A stretch of 64,000 nt of DNA from NCBI GenBank assembly GCA_947627115.1, contig CANQUQ010000002.1:124001-188000 (forward strand), given 5' to 3'. Shown here piece after piece: positions 53,358 through 61,482 of the stretch (position 1 is the first letter of the stretch; each line of letters begins with the position of its first letter). Both the position numbers and the translations under genes were made by a program. The notes below the pieces were generated by a model. It had not been told where the DNA came from. It did not search any database and saw only the letters and a program-made list of their open reading frames with translations. The DNA comes from an uncultured Acetatifactor sp. Lineage in GTDB: Bacteria > Bacillota > Clostridia > Lachnospirales > Lachnospiraceae.

Positions 53358-54233
53358 ATGGAAATCCGTACACTTCGCTATTTTCTTGCGGTGGCCAGGG
53401 AAGAAAACATGACCCGCGCCGCTGAGTATCTGCATGTCACCCAGCCAACGCTGTCAAAACAGATCCAGTCGCTGGAGGACGAGCTTGGCAAAAAACTCTT
53501 CATCCGCCACAGCTTTCGCATAGAACTGACCGAGGAGGGCATCCTGCTGCGAAAACGTGCCGAGGATCTTGTCTCTATGGCGGATAAGATCATGGGCGAA
53601 TTTACAGCATTGGATGATGTGACCGGCGGCGACATCTATTTCGGGCTGGCGGAGTCCTGCCAGATCCGATACCTTGCCAGGGAGATCAAGCGTTTTAAGG
53701 AAATATACCCCGGTCTGCGCTATCATATCAGCAGCGGAGATACGGAGCAGGTCACGGAAAAGCTGGACAAAGGTGTCCTTGACTTTGCCGTGCTGGCCGA
53801 GGAGCCGGATGCCGCAAAGTATCACACACTCTCTTTCCCGGAAGCGGATGTGTGGGGCCTTGTTATGCCCTCCGATCATCCTCTTGCAAAGAATGAAAGC
53901 ATCCTGGCAGAGGATATTGTCGGACTGCCGCTGTTCTGTTCGGAACAAGGTTGGAAACGGGACATTCCACGCTGGTGCGGAGAAAAAATGGACCGGCTGC
54001 ATTTGGAGGGGTCCTTCCGCCTGTCCTATAACGCCTCTCTCTTTGTCAAAGAGGGGCTGGGGTTCCTCCTCACCTTTGACCGCCTGATCGATACAGGCCC
54101 GGATAGCGGGCTTTCGTTCCGCCCCCTGGCACCGAAGCTTGAGACAAAAATGTACCTTATTTGGAGAAGGTATCAGGTCTTCACGCCCATTGCGGAGCGA
54201 TTGCTCGCGGAACTGAGAGACAGGTTTGCCTAA
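53358..54233 (+). CDS. LysR-family transcriptional regulator
   Basis: 291 residues from ATG 53358 (MEIRTLRYFLAVAREENMTR), with GGAAGGAG upstream. The helix-turn-helix AAEYLHVTQPTLSKQIQSLE is standard; the effector domain follows (GDIYFGLAESCQIRYLAREI and LPLFCSEQGWKRDIP). It is divergent from the small gene, hydrolase and DUF362 unit, the usual LysR layout in which it activates the opposite transcript in response to a ligand. Ligand unknown. Confidence 0.95.
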   Translation: MEIRTLRYFLAVAREENMTRAAEYLHVTQPTLSKQIQSLEDELGKKLFIRHSFRIELTEEGILLRKRAEDLVSMADKIMGEFTALDDVTGGDIYFGLAESCQIRYLAREIKRFKEIYPGLRYHISSGDTEQVTEKLDKGVLDFAVLAEEPDAAKYHTLSFPEADVWGLVMPSDHPLAKNESILAEDIVGLPLFCSEQGWKRDIPRWCGEKMDRLHLEGSFRLSYNASLFVKEGLGFLLTFDRLIDTGPDSGLSFRPLAPKLETKMYLIWRRYQVFTPIAERLLAELRDRFA

Positions 54234-54277
54234 GCCTTAGCGCCTCCGCGCTACAGTCCGTCACTCACATTCCGGTC

Positions 54278-54306
54278 TTGAATCCCCTCCGCTTTTCCAT
54301 TATAAT
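54278..54306 (+). promoter_or_regulatory. Promoter of the hybrid kinase gene
   Basis: TTGAAT (54278-54283), a 17-base spacer and consensus TATAAT (54301-54306), 35 bases before the ATG at 54342. Confidence 0.7.
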
Positions 54307-54341
54307 AAATGCGATGTTTTCTGCAAAGGAGGAAGCTTTCC

Positions 54342-57300
54342 ATGAAAAAAATACGCCCGCTGTGCATTGCGCTGACCGCACTTTTGTCAGTGACGTTCTG
54401 CTTTCCCACATACGCCGCGGAGCCGGCGAAAGAACAGCCGGAAGTCCTCCGGGTAGGATTTTTTGCCTTTTCCGGCTATCACATGATAGACGAGGACGGC
54501 CGCCGAAGCGGCTACGGCTACGAATTCCTGCAGCGTCTCGCCATCCACGCGGGCTGGTCCTATGAGTACGTCGGCTATGACGGCTCCTATGCGGACGCTC
54601 TGGAAATGCTCCGGAACGGCGAAGTGGATATCGTCACCTCCGTGTCCAGGACGCCGGAACGTGCGGAGGAATTTCTGTTCTCCGATCAGTCCATCGGTGT
54701 CAACTCCACGATCCTTACCGTCAAGGCCGGAAATCAGGAGATCGTGGAAGAAGATTATTCCACTTACGACGGCATCACCGTGGGCATGCTGGAGGGCAAT
54801 TCCAAAAATGCCAATTTTGAACGATTCGCCCAAGAGCACGGCTTTTCCTTCCGGCCGGTATACTTCGCCGAACAGGCCGAGCTCACCGACGCGCTTCAGG
54901 AGGGCAGCGTTGACGCGGCCGTTACCGGCAGTCTGCGGCTGCTGGAGAACGAGTGGCTGTTGGAGTCTTTTGACGCCAGCCCCTTCTATATCTGCACCCG
55001 CAGGGACCGCACGGATCTGATGGAGCGGATCAATGCTGCCATCAACGAGATGGACCTTCATGACCCCAACTGGCGCGATATTCTCCACGAGACCTACTAT
55101 GCCACCGATCAGGATGGCTCTATCATTTTAAATGCCGGTGAGCGGGCCTTTCTTAAGGAGCACCGCGCCTCAGGCACCCCTCTCAGACTTCTCATCAATC
55201 CGGAGCGGGCTCCCTACTGCTATTTCAAGGACGGTCAGGCTCAGGGAATTCTCCCTTCCCTCTTCGACATCCTGGCGAAACGCCTTGGATTGAATTACGA
55301 ATATATCCCCGTGAAGGACCGGAATGAATACTTTGCTCTCCGCGCATCCGGAACGGCAGATGTGGTGCTGGATTTTGCCGGTGACTACTATCTGGCGGAG
55401 GAGGAGGGCTACAAGATCACCGTTCCTTACTTTCAGACGAACTTTGCACGCCTGACCCTGGACGGCTTTACCGGCACGGCAGAGCGGCTGGCAGTGACGG
55501 AGCGTGACGACGCCATCGACAGGCTGATTTCCAGCCGCTACCCGGCAGATGCCATCATCCGGTATCCCACCACAGAGGAGTGTGTGCAGGCGGTGCTGGA
55601 CGGGCAGGCAGACGCCACCATCCTTTATTCCTACACCGCAGGACTGTATGCCCAGCAGGATGTGCGCAACCGGCTCTCCACCGTTGTCTTCGGAGATACC
55701 TCCCTGTCCTATGCCGTCGGCAACAATGTCCCCGGCGGCCGCTATCTTCTGTCCCTTCTGGACAAGGGGACGGACAGCTTTACCGAGGCGGAGCTGGATG
55801 CTGTCATGGCGCGCGAGATCGATGCCGGGATAGAAAAAAATGTCAGCTTGACCGCCTTTCTGTACCGGAATCCGATCTACAGCGTGTTAGCCATCGTTTT
55901 CTTTCTCCTGTTCCTCTTCGCTCTTGCCATGCTGGCCGTGCGGACCCGCAACCAGCGGCAGCTGAAGGAACGGATAGCGCTTGCGACCGGTGAACTGGAA
56001 CAAAAGACTCAGGAATTGACGAAGGCGCTCCAGGCAGCCGATGCCGCCAACCGCGCCAAGACGACCTTCCTCAACAATATGTCCCACGATATCCGCACCC
56101 CCATGAATGCCATTATCGGGTACACCGCGCTGACTACCACGCATCTGGATAACAGAGAGCTGGCACAGGACTATCTGGCCAAGATCGCACAGGCGTCCAA
56201 TCATCTGCTTTCCCTCATCAATGATGTGCTGGATATGAGCCGCATTGAATCGGGCAAGGTCACCATCAATGAGCGGCCGGAGAATCTGGCCGATATCCTG
56301 CAGGGCCTGCGCAATATCATCCAATCCGACATCCACGCAAAGCATCAGGAGCTGTATATCGACACCGTTGATATTACGGACGAGGAGATCTACTGCGACA
56401 GACTGCGGCTGAATCAGATCCTGCTGAATCTGACCTCCAACGCCATTAAGTTCACCCCCGTGGGAGGCACGGTGGCCATTCGGGTCACCCAAAGACCTTC
56501 CCCGTCCAAGGAGCGGGGCCGCTATGAATTTCAGGTCAGGGATACCGGCATCGGCATGAGTCCGGAATTCGCCAAGACTGTGTTCGATCCGTTCACGCGG
56601 GAACAGACTTCCACTGTCAGCGGCATCCAGGGCACCGGTCTTGGCATGGCGATCACCAAAAATATTGTGGACATGATGGGCGGTACCATCGACGTGGAGA
56701 GCGAGCATAATAAGGGCACCGTCTTCACCGTGAATCTGGAGCTGCGCTTCTGCGCCGCACATAAGGAAATGAGCCCCATTGCGGAATTAAAGGACTTTCG
56801 CGGACTTGTCGTGGACGACGATATGATCTGCTGTCAGAGCGTGTCCAAAATGCTCCGGCAGATCGGCATGAGGGCGGAATGGGCCCTGTCCGGGCGCGAG
56901 GCCATTGCACGTACCGCGGAGGCCGTGGAGCTTGCCGATCCCTTTGAGGTCTACATCGTCGACTGGTCCATGCCGGAATTGAGCGGCATAGATACTGTCC
57001 GTGAGATCCGAAAAGTAGTAGGTGAGGATTCCCCCATTATCCTCATGTCCGCCTACGACTGGGCCGATATTGAGGCGGCGGCCCGTCAGGCCGGAGCCAC
57101 CGGATTTGTCAGCAAGCCCCTCTTTGCCTCCGACCTTCACCGCACTCTGGAACGCAGTCTGAAGCAGACCGGTGAAGAAATGCCCGCGAAAGAGGAAGCC
57201 CCTCTTCCCAGGGAAGAACACTTCGTCGGCAAACGCATTCTTTTGGCCGAGGACAATGAACTTAACCGGGAGATTGCCGCCGAGATCCTGAAGGAGGCGG

Positions 57301-57605
57301 GATTTGCGGTGGAATGCGCCGAAGACGGCAGCCAGGCCTGCGACATGCTCCGTCAGGCCGGGCCGGGATATTATGATCTGGTCCTGATGGACATTCAGAT
57401 GCCTGTCATGGACGGCTATGCTGCGACCAGGTACATTCGGGCCATGAACGATCCTGTCCTGGCCAACATACCCATCATCGCCATGACCGCCAATGCCTTT
57501 GAAGAGGACAGAGAGCAGGCCTTAGCCGTGGGCATGAACGGCCATTTGGCCAAGCCCATCGAATTGGACAAGATGATGACTCTCCTGCGGAATCTGTTCA
57601 GCTGA
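54342..57605 (+). CDS. BvgS-like hybrid histidine kinase with two solute-binding domains and two receivers
   Basis: 1087 residues from ATG 54342, behind AAAGGAGG. Order: signal peptide (1-27); a first SBP_bac_3 domain (about 33-260, RVGFFAFSGYHMIDEDGRRS); a second (about 280-500, LRLLINPERAPYCYFKDGQA); one membrane segment (about 510-532); a coiled linker; HisKA with NNMSHDIRTPMNAIIGYTAL (His near 580); an ATPase domain with GTGLGMAITKNIVDMMGG; receiver 1 (Asp near 873, VDWSMPE); receiver 2 (Asp near 1014, LMDIQMPVMDG). No Hpt domain or DNA-binding output is present, so a separate phosphotransfer partner is needed. The ligand is probably an amino acid or similar small solute. Confidence 0.94.
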   Translation: MKKIRPLCIALTALLSVTFCFPTYAAEPAKEQPEVLRVGFFAFSGYHMIDEDGRRSGYGYEFLQRLAIHAGWSYEYVGYDGSYADALEMLRNGEVDIVTSVSRTPERAEEFLFSDQSIGVNSTILTVKAGNQEIVEEDYSTYDGITVGMLEGNSKNANFERFAQEHGFSFRPVYFAEQAELTDALQEGSVDAAVTGSLRLLENEWLLESFDASPFYICTRRDRTDLMERINAAINEMDLHDPNWRDILHETYYATDQDGSIILNAGERAFLKEHRASGTPLRLLINPERAPYCYFKDGQAQGILPSLFDILAKRLGLNYEYIPVKDRNEYFALRASGTADVVLDFAGDYYLAEEEGYKITVPYFQTNFARLTLDGFTGTAERLAVTERDDAIDRLISSRYPADAIIRYPTTEECVQAVLDGQADATILYSYTAGLYAQQDVRNRLSTVVFGDTSLSYAVGNNVPGGRYLLSLLDKGTDSFTEAELDAVMAREIDAGIEKNVSLTAFLYRNPIYSVLAIVFFLLFLFALAMLAVRTRNQRQLKERIALATGELEQKTQELTKALQAADAANRAKTTFLNNMSHDIRTPMNAIIGYTALTTTHLDNRELAQDYLAKIAQASNHLLSLINDVLDMSRIESGKVTINERPENLADILQGLRNIIQSDIHAKHQELYIDTVDITDEEIYCDRLRLNQILLNLTSNAIKFTPVGGTVAIRVTQRPSPSKERGRYEFQVRDTGIGMSPEFAKTVFDPFTREQTSTVSGIQGTGLGMAITKNIVDMMGGTIDVESEHNKGTVFTVNLELRFCAAHKEMSPIAELKDFRGLVVDDDMICCQSVSKMLRQIGMRAEWALSGREAIARTAEAVELADPFEVYIVDWSMPELSGIDTVREIRKVVGEDSPIILMSAYDWADIEAAARQAGATGFVSKPLFASDLHRTLERSLKQTGEEMPAKEEAPLPREEHFVGKRILLAEDNELNREIAAEILKEAGFAVECAEDGSQACDMLRQAGPGYYDLVLMDIQMPVMDGYAATRYIRAMNDPVLANIPIIAMTANAFEEDREQALAVGMNGHLAKPIELDKMMTLLRNLFS

Positions 57606-57708
57606 AAACGCTGGCCGGGACGGACACTGCCACGGATTCCGGGCTCAGTTGTAAAAATGGGGAACTGCACACAGAACGGTGCGAACAAAAAAGAAGTCTC
57701 TTTATGCT

Positions 57709-57741
57709 CTTCCGCTCCGCTTAAGACCTACGGAGCGGAAG
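57709..57741. repeat. Inverted repeat between convergent genes
   Basis: Perfect 11-base arms CTTCCGCTCCG / CGGAGCGGAAG with an 11-base loop. Neither strand has a proper U-tract after the stem, so a terminator is possible but not clear. It separates the hybrid kinase from the SPKTG gene. Confidence 0.5.
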
Positions 57742-57767
57742 AAAAACAACCACATGTCAGGAATTAT

Positions 57768-57786
57768 TTGATCTGTATCAGATCAA
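57768..57786. repeat. AT-rich inverted repeat downstream of the SPKTG gene
   Basis: TTGATCTG-TAT-CAGATCAA, a perfect 8-base-pair stem within AT-rich flanks that can extend the pairing. It is about 50 bases after the stop codon of the SPKTG gene; it may stabilise or end that transcript. Confidence 0.4.
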
Positions 57787-57834
57787 TTATTCAATAGATC
57801 AAATCTCAGACATTACATTCACTGCAGATCCTGC

Positions 57835-58455
57835 TCAACGCTCAGCGAGCACCTTCCTGGTGCCGACTGCTGCTGCGCCGAACAGCGCGATCATTGCGAC
57901 CATAACTTCAACGGGAACGGTCTCTCCGGTCTTGGGAGAAACAGCCTCGTCGGTCTTCTCGCTGCCGGAGGACTTGCTGCCGGAAGACTTGTTGCTGGAG
58001 GTCTCCCCTGCTTTCTCATAGGCAACGATAACAAACGGTGAAAAGCTATCAATTCCGCTGATCGTAATAGTTCCATCCGAATTCACGGTCACAGGATGTA
58101 CATTCCACACACCGTCTACCAGATGCAATGCTTTATACACGTTATTTGCTGCAGTTTCAACGGTAATTCCCTTTACCGCAAGAGTTACCTTACCGTCTTT
58201 CGGTACTGTACCGTTCAGGTCGATACTGCATACCGTTATCGGCGGCTGATCTTTGCTGCCAGCCGGAATCGATTCTACAACTTTCTGGGCAAGACTTTGC
58301 GTCTGTGCTTCAGACAGATCTTCCATCTGCCCTACCGTCACACCTTCTGTCGCTGAATCGACCTGTGTGTCAGCCGAGCCTGCGGCAAAGGCCGTCATGC
58401 CCAGCACCATAGCCAATACCAGGCTCAGTGCAAGCATACTAGATAATTTTTTCAT
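57835..58455 (-). CDS. Surface protein with C-terminal SPKTG sortase signal
   Basis: 206 residues. Signal peptide MKKLSSMLALSLVLAMVLGM ending at AFA-AG; one beta-rich extracellular domain (PITVCSIDLNGTVPKDGKVT, DGTITISGIDSFSPFVIVAY); a Ser/Lys-rich linker (SSNKSSGSKSSGSEKT); then SPKTG (173-177), a hydrophobic segment (about 182-198) and a basic tail. This is a complete cell wall sorting signal of the (S/P)PxTG kind recognised by class B sortases of clostridia. It lies 79 bases downstream of the LCP gene and behind srtB, so the encoded sortase is its likely anchor enzyme. AAAGGAGG precedes the ATG. Confidence 0.88.
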   Translation of the reverse strand: MKKLSSMLALSLVLAMVLGMTAFAAGSADTQVDSATEGVTVGQMEDLSEAQTQSLAQKVVESIPAGSKDQPPITVCSIDLNGTVPKDGKVTLAVKGITVETAANNVYKALHLVDGVWNVHPVTVNSDGTITISGIDSFSPFVIVAYEKAGETSSNKSSGSKSSGSEKTDEAVSPKTGETVPVEVMVAMIALFGAAAVGTRKVLAER

Positions 58456-58534
58456 AGCTCCAATTTCCTCCTTTTCCAGATTTCATGTGGTTATATCAAG
58501 CCTTGCGGCCAGATACCGTAACGGTTCTTGATCC

Positions 58535-59587
58535 TTATTCCTCCACCTCTTCGTAAAAGACATTCAGGATCAGCTCATAGAGAGCCGTTTCATCGGGATA
58601 AAATCCCTCGTGAAGATTGACCATTTCGGTCCTTCCCTCCAATGTATAGATATGCTCCTGATCGAACTTGTAATTGGCGACCTGTGTGGCCAGGTAGCTG
58701 ACCTCGTCCAGGGTGACATCGGTGACCATGTATTTTTCCAAAATGTGATAAAGTCCCACCGGCAGGGTGAGGTTCGCCTTCAGGGAGGCCATGACCGTCT
58801 CTGCATAGACGGACAGATACTGCTTCTGCCTCTCCAGGCGCATCCGCGCGCTCTCGTCCACGGTGATGTCGCGGTTGCGCAGATAGTAATATGCATCCAT
58901 GCCCTTTAAGAGCACCTCGTCGCCCTGACGGATGTCACTTTCGGACACATCCTCCAGAGCAGTGAGCCTGACGCCGCCCACGGCATCGTTGATCAAGGGG
59001 ATCGCCCCCATATTGACGGAACAGTAGCCGCTGATGGGCAGATCATAGAATAGCTTTGAGACGGCGGAGACCGTCCGCTCGCAGCTCAGCTCTGCGCCGT
59101 CGCCGTAGCCGTGCTGCAGACAGAGCTGCAGCGTGTCCGTGGCTATAAATTCTCCCTGCTGATTATAGACATCCACATCCGTCATGGTGTCTCTGTTGAC
59201 GCCGACCACGGATATTTCCCTGGCGTGCGGATCCAGCACCAGCAGAAAGATCGCATCCGCCTGCCCGCCGTCAATTCCGCTCTCTACCGGCTCTACCTCT
59301 TCCATCTTATCAATTCCCATGAAGAGAAAGGTCATAATATCTTCATTGTAGCGATAATGTACGCCCTGATACCGCACATCGCCTTCCTGCCAGTTGTCGT
59401 CCACTGTCTCAGTCTCTATCAGCTCGGACTGGTGGAGGATCGGCGTATTTCCCTTAGTCCGGCTCTCCAGCCTTCTCTTGCCCGACAGCGTCAGTCCCAA
59501 CAGAACCATCGCCCCCACACACACGATGATGAGGACTGTCAGTATGATTCTAAAAAGGACGCGGCGGATCCTCCGGCTAACCTTCAT
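58535..59587 (-). CDS. LytR-CpsA-Psr (LCP) family protein
   Basis: 350 residues. Membrane anchor (about 12-35), then an extracytoplasmic LCP domain: FLFMGIDK (90 region), GGQADAIFLLVLDP with D111, SVVGVNRDTMTDVDVY with R132, and YYLRNRDITVDESARMRLER. These are the pyrophosphate- and lipid-phosphate-binding residues of LCP ligases, which join glycopolymers to peptidoglycan. It overlaps srtB by 11 bases. The coupling of an LCP gene to a sortase gene and its substrate points to one surface-decoration unit. Confidence 0.9.
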   Translation of the reverse strand: MKVSRRIRRVLFRIILTVLIIVCVGAMVLLGLTLSGKRRLESRTKGNTPILHQSELIETETVDDNWQEGDVRYQGVHYRYNEDIMTFLFMGIDKMEEVEPVESGIDGGQADAIFLLVLDPHAREISVVGVNRDTMTDVDVYNQQGEFIATDTLQLCLQHGYGDGAELSCERTVSAVSKLFYDLPISGYCSVNMGAIPLINDAVGGVRLTALEDVSESDIRQGDEVLLKGMDAYYYLRNRDITVDESARMRLERQKQYLSVYAETVMASLKANLTLPVGLYHILEKYMVTDVTLDEVSYLATQVANYKFDQEHIYTLEGRTEMVNLHEGFYPDETALYELILNVFYEEVEE

Positions 59588-60449
59588 TCAGCAATACCCC
59601 CTGTACCAGATAGCGATTTTCCGGACGGTTGGCAATACAGGTGGAGAGAGTCAGAATCCTATTCTCCTCTGTGACCGTCACGCCCTCCCGGATATTGGCA
59701 TTCATATTGCGGGTCTCAAAGATGCCGTCCAGATAACTGCCGTATTCACGCGCATTGGTAAAATCATGGTTATACAGAATATGCTCATTGCTGGAAACAT
59801 AGGCCGCAAAGACCTCATAGACCAAAAGCCCCTTCTCCGTATAGACGTACACATAAGGATGCTCCTCAAAATACTCGCTGTCCTCAAATTTGTGAAGGTT
59901 GGCGAACATGCTCCCGTTCTTCATATTGTGTCCGTACATGACCGTGTTGGGGTCGGAAAAATCTTTCGTATTATAATTTTCGGTATAGATGCATCCTGGA
60001 TAACCCTTGCTTCCATCCAGATTATAGTTCAGATAGTGGCTGTTGTCCGTAGGATGCTGCAGCACCGGATAATCGATATTGCTGTCCGGAATATATATCC
60101 ACGCATAGATATCGGCGTTGGTCTCCTCCTGCAGCGCAGCGATGTCCACCTCCTTCTCCGGAATGGGAACTCCCATCTCCCGAAGCTTCTCAATGGGGTC
60201 TGTCTGCGGCTCTTCCTGCTCACCGGAATCCTCGGACGGCACATCCGCCTCCTCACTGCTTTCTGTATCCTCCGCAACGCTCCAGGTCTGCTCGGCCAGG
60301 CTGGCAAGCTCATCCTCGGCCAGGTGCTTCCGCACGGCACGTATCCCATACACTGCCAATAACACCGCGGCGACACAGATAAGCACTGCGATCGCGATTA
60401 CCCTGATGCGTTCCTGTCTGCGACGTGCATGCCTGTCATTCTCTGCCAT
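59577..60449 (-). CDS. srtB: Class B sortase
   Basis: 290 residues. Basic N-terminus, membrane anchor (about 16-37), an acidic linker (60-85, ESSEEADVPSEDSGEQEE) and the sortase fold. Catalytic residues are H174 (MYGHNMKNGSMF), C271 (LTLSTC) and R279 (RPENRY). YAWIYIPDSNIDYPVLQ and the helix between the His and Cys strands are class B features. It cleaves an LPxTG-like signal between Thr and Gly and joins the protein to the wall. The SPKTG protein two genes downstream is the probable substrate. Confidence 0.94.
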   Translation of the reverse strand: MAENDRHARRRQERIRVIAIAVLICVAAVLLAVYGIRAVRKHLAEDELASLAEQTWSVAEDTESSEEADVPSEDSGEQEEPQTDPIEKLREMGVPIPEKEVDIAALQEETNADIYAWIYIPDSNIDYPVLQHPTDNSHYLNYNLDGSKGYPGCIYTENYNTKDFSDPNTVMYGHNMKNGSMFANLHKFEDSEYFEEHPYVYVYTEKGLLVYEVFAAYVSSNEHILYNHDFTNAREYGSYLDGIFETRNMNANIREGVTVTEENRILTLSTCIANRPENRYLVQGVLLNEG

Positions 60450-60533
60450 AATATCACCCTCGCGATCTCATTTTGAAGGCCTTCCCGCCTCTCCGAAATA
60501 AGACCTTAAAACATTTCAAAAACTATTAGAATA

Positions 60534-60562
60534 ATATTAACTGATTTGCCCTTCGCTGTCAA
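60534..60562 (-). promoter_or_regulatory. Promoter of the srtB-LCP-SPKTG unit
   Basis: Consensus TTGACA (60562-60557), a 17-base spacer and TAATAT (60539-60534), 85 bases ahead of srtB and just after the rsgA stop. Confidence 0.75.
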
Positions 60563-60573
60563 CAAAACGTTGC

Positions 60574-61464
60574 TCAATACCTTTTCCTATCCTTTAATTC
60601 CTCGTACAAAAGGCAATATGTTTCATATCTGAGCCTGCTGATGCTCCCCTCCGCCACCGCGTCCCGGATCCCGCAGACGGGCTCCGATATGTGAGAGCAG
60701 CCGCCGAACCGGCAATACCTTTCATATTGTGCGAATTCCGGATAATACTGTGCGAGCTGCTCCTTCTCCGGACAAAACAGGTCGAGAGAACTGAAGCCCG
60801 GCGTATCCAGAATATAAGTGTCCTCCCCCGCAGCGATCAGCTCGGAATGTCTGGTGGTGTGCTTTCCCCGCTGGATTTTTCTGCTGATCGGGCCCGTCTC
60901 CATATGCGTGCCCGACTGCAGGCAATTGACAACGGTGGATTTCCCCACACCGCTGGGGCCGGCCACCGCCGTGGTCCTGCCCGCCAAAAGCTCCCTCAGC
61001 TCATCGATGCCCCAGCGCTCTCCGGCACTGATCGTCAGGACCCTGTAACCGGCGCTCTCATACGCCTGCCGGTAACTAAGCCCCTCCCCCGAACGGTCAA
61101 TGTCCTGCTTGTTAAAGCAGATGATACAGGGAATATCCTGTTGTCCCATCATGATCAGGAAGCGGTCCAGCAGATTGAAATTCGGTCTGGGGCTGACAAT
61201 GGAAAAGATGATCAGCGCCTGGTCCACGTTGGCTACCGCGGGACGGATCAGCTCGCTCCGTCTGGGAAGCAGCTCACGAATGTTTCCCAGGCACTGCCCT
61301 TCGTCCAGCACATCCAGCTCCACATCGTCGCCCACAAGAGGCCGCCTGTTGTCCTTCCGAAAAATGCCCTTAGCCTTACACTCATATATTCGGTCTCCCT
61401 GTCCGCCCTCCGAGGCATGCACATAATAGAAGCCCGCTATTCCCTTGATGATCTTTCCCCTCAT
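60574..61464 (-). CDS. rsgA: Ribosome small subunit-dependent GTPase A
   Basis: 296 residues, normal length. OB-fold N-terminus (KGIAGFYYVHASEGG), circularly permuted GTPase with CFNKQDID (G4) before GPSGVGKSTVV (G1) and DTPGFSS (G3), and a zinc finger with CRFGGCSH and a later Cys. It checks 30S subunit maturation. Encoded after prkC in the usual prpC-prkC-rsgA order, 18 bases away. Confidence 0.97.
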   Translation of the reverse strand: MRGKIIKGIAGFYYVHASEGGQGDRIYECKAKGIFRKDNRRPLVGDDVELDVLDEGQCLGNIRELLPRRSELIRPAVANVDQALIIFSIVSPRPNFNLLDRFLIMMGQQDIPCIICFNKQDIDRSGEGLSYRQAYESAGYRVLTISAGERWGIDELRELLAGRTTAVAGPSGVGKSTVVNCLQSGTHMETGPISRKIQRGKHTTRHSELIAAGEDTYILDTPGFSSLDLFCPEKEQLAQYYPEFAQYERYCRFGGCSHISEPVCGIRDAVAEGSISRLRYETYCLLYEELKDRKRY

Positions 61465-61482
61465 TTGCCTGCTCTGTCTATA

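Noticed and set aside
57709..57741. Rho-independent terminator call for the GC-rich inverted repeat
   Set aside because: The stem is strong, but neither direction shows a U-tract directly after it, so it is listed only as an inverted repeat.
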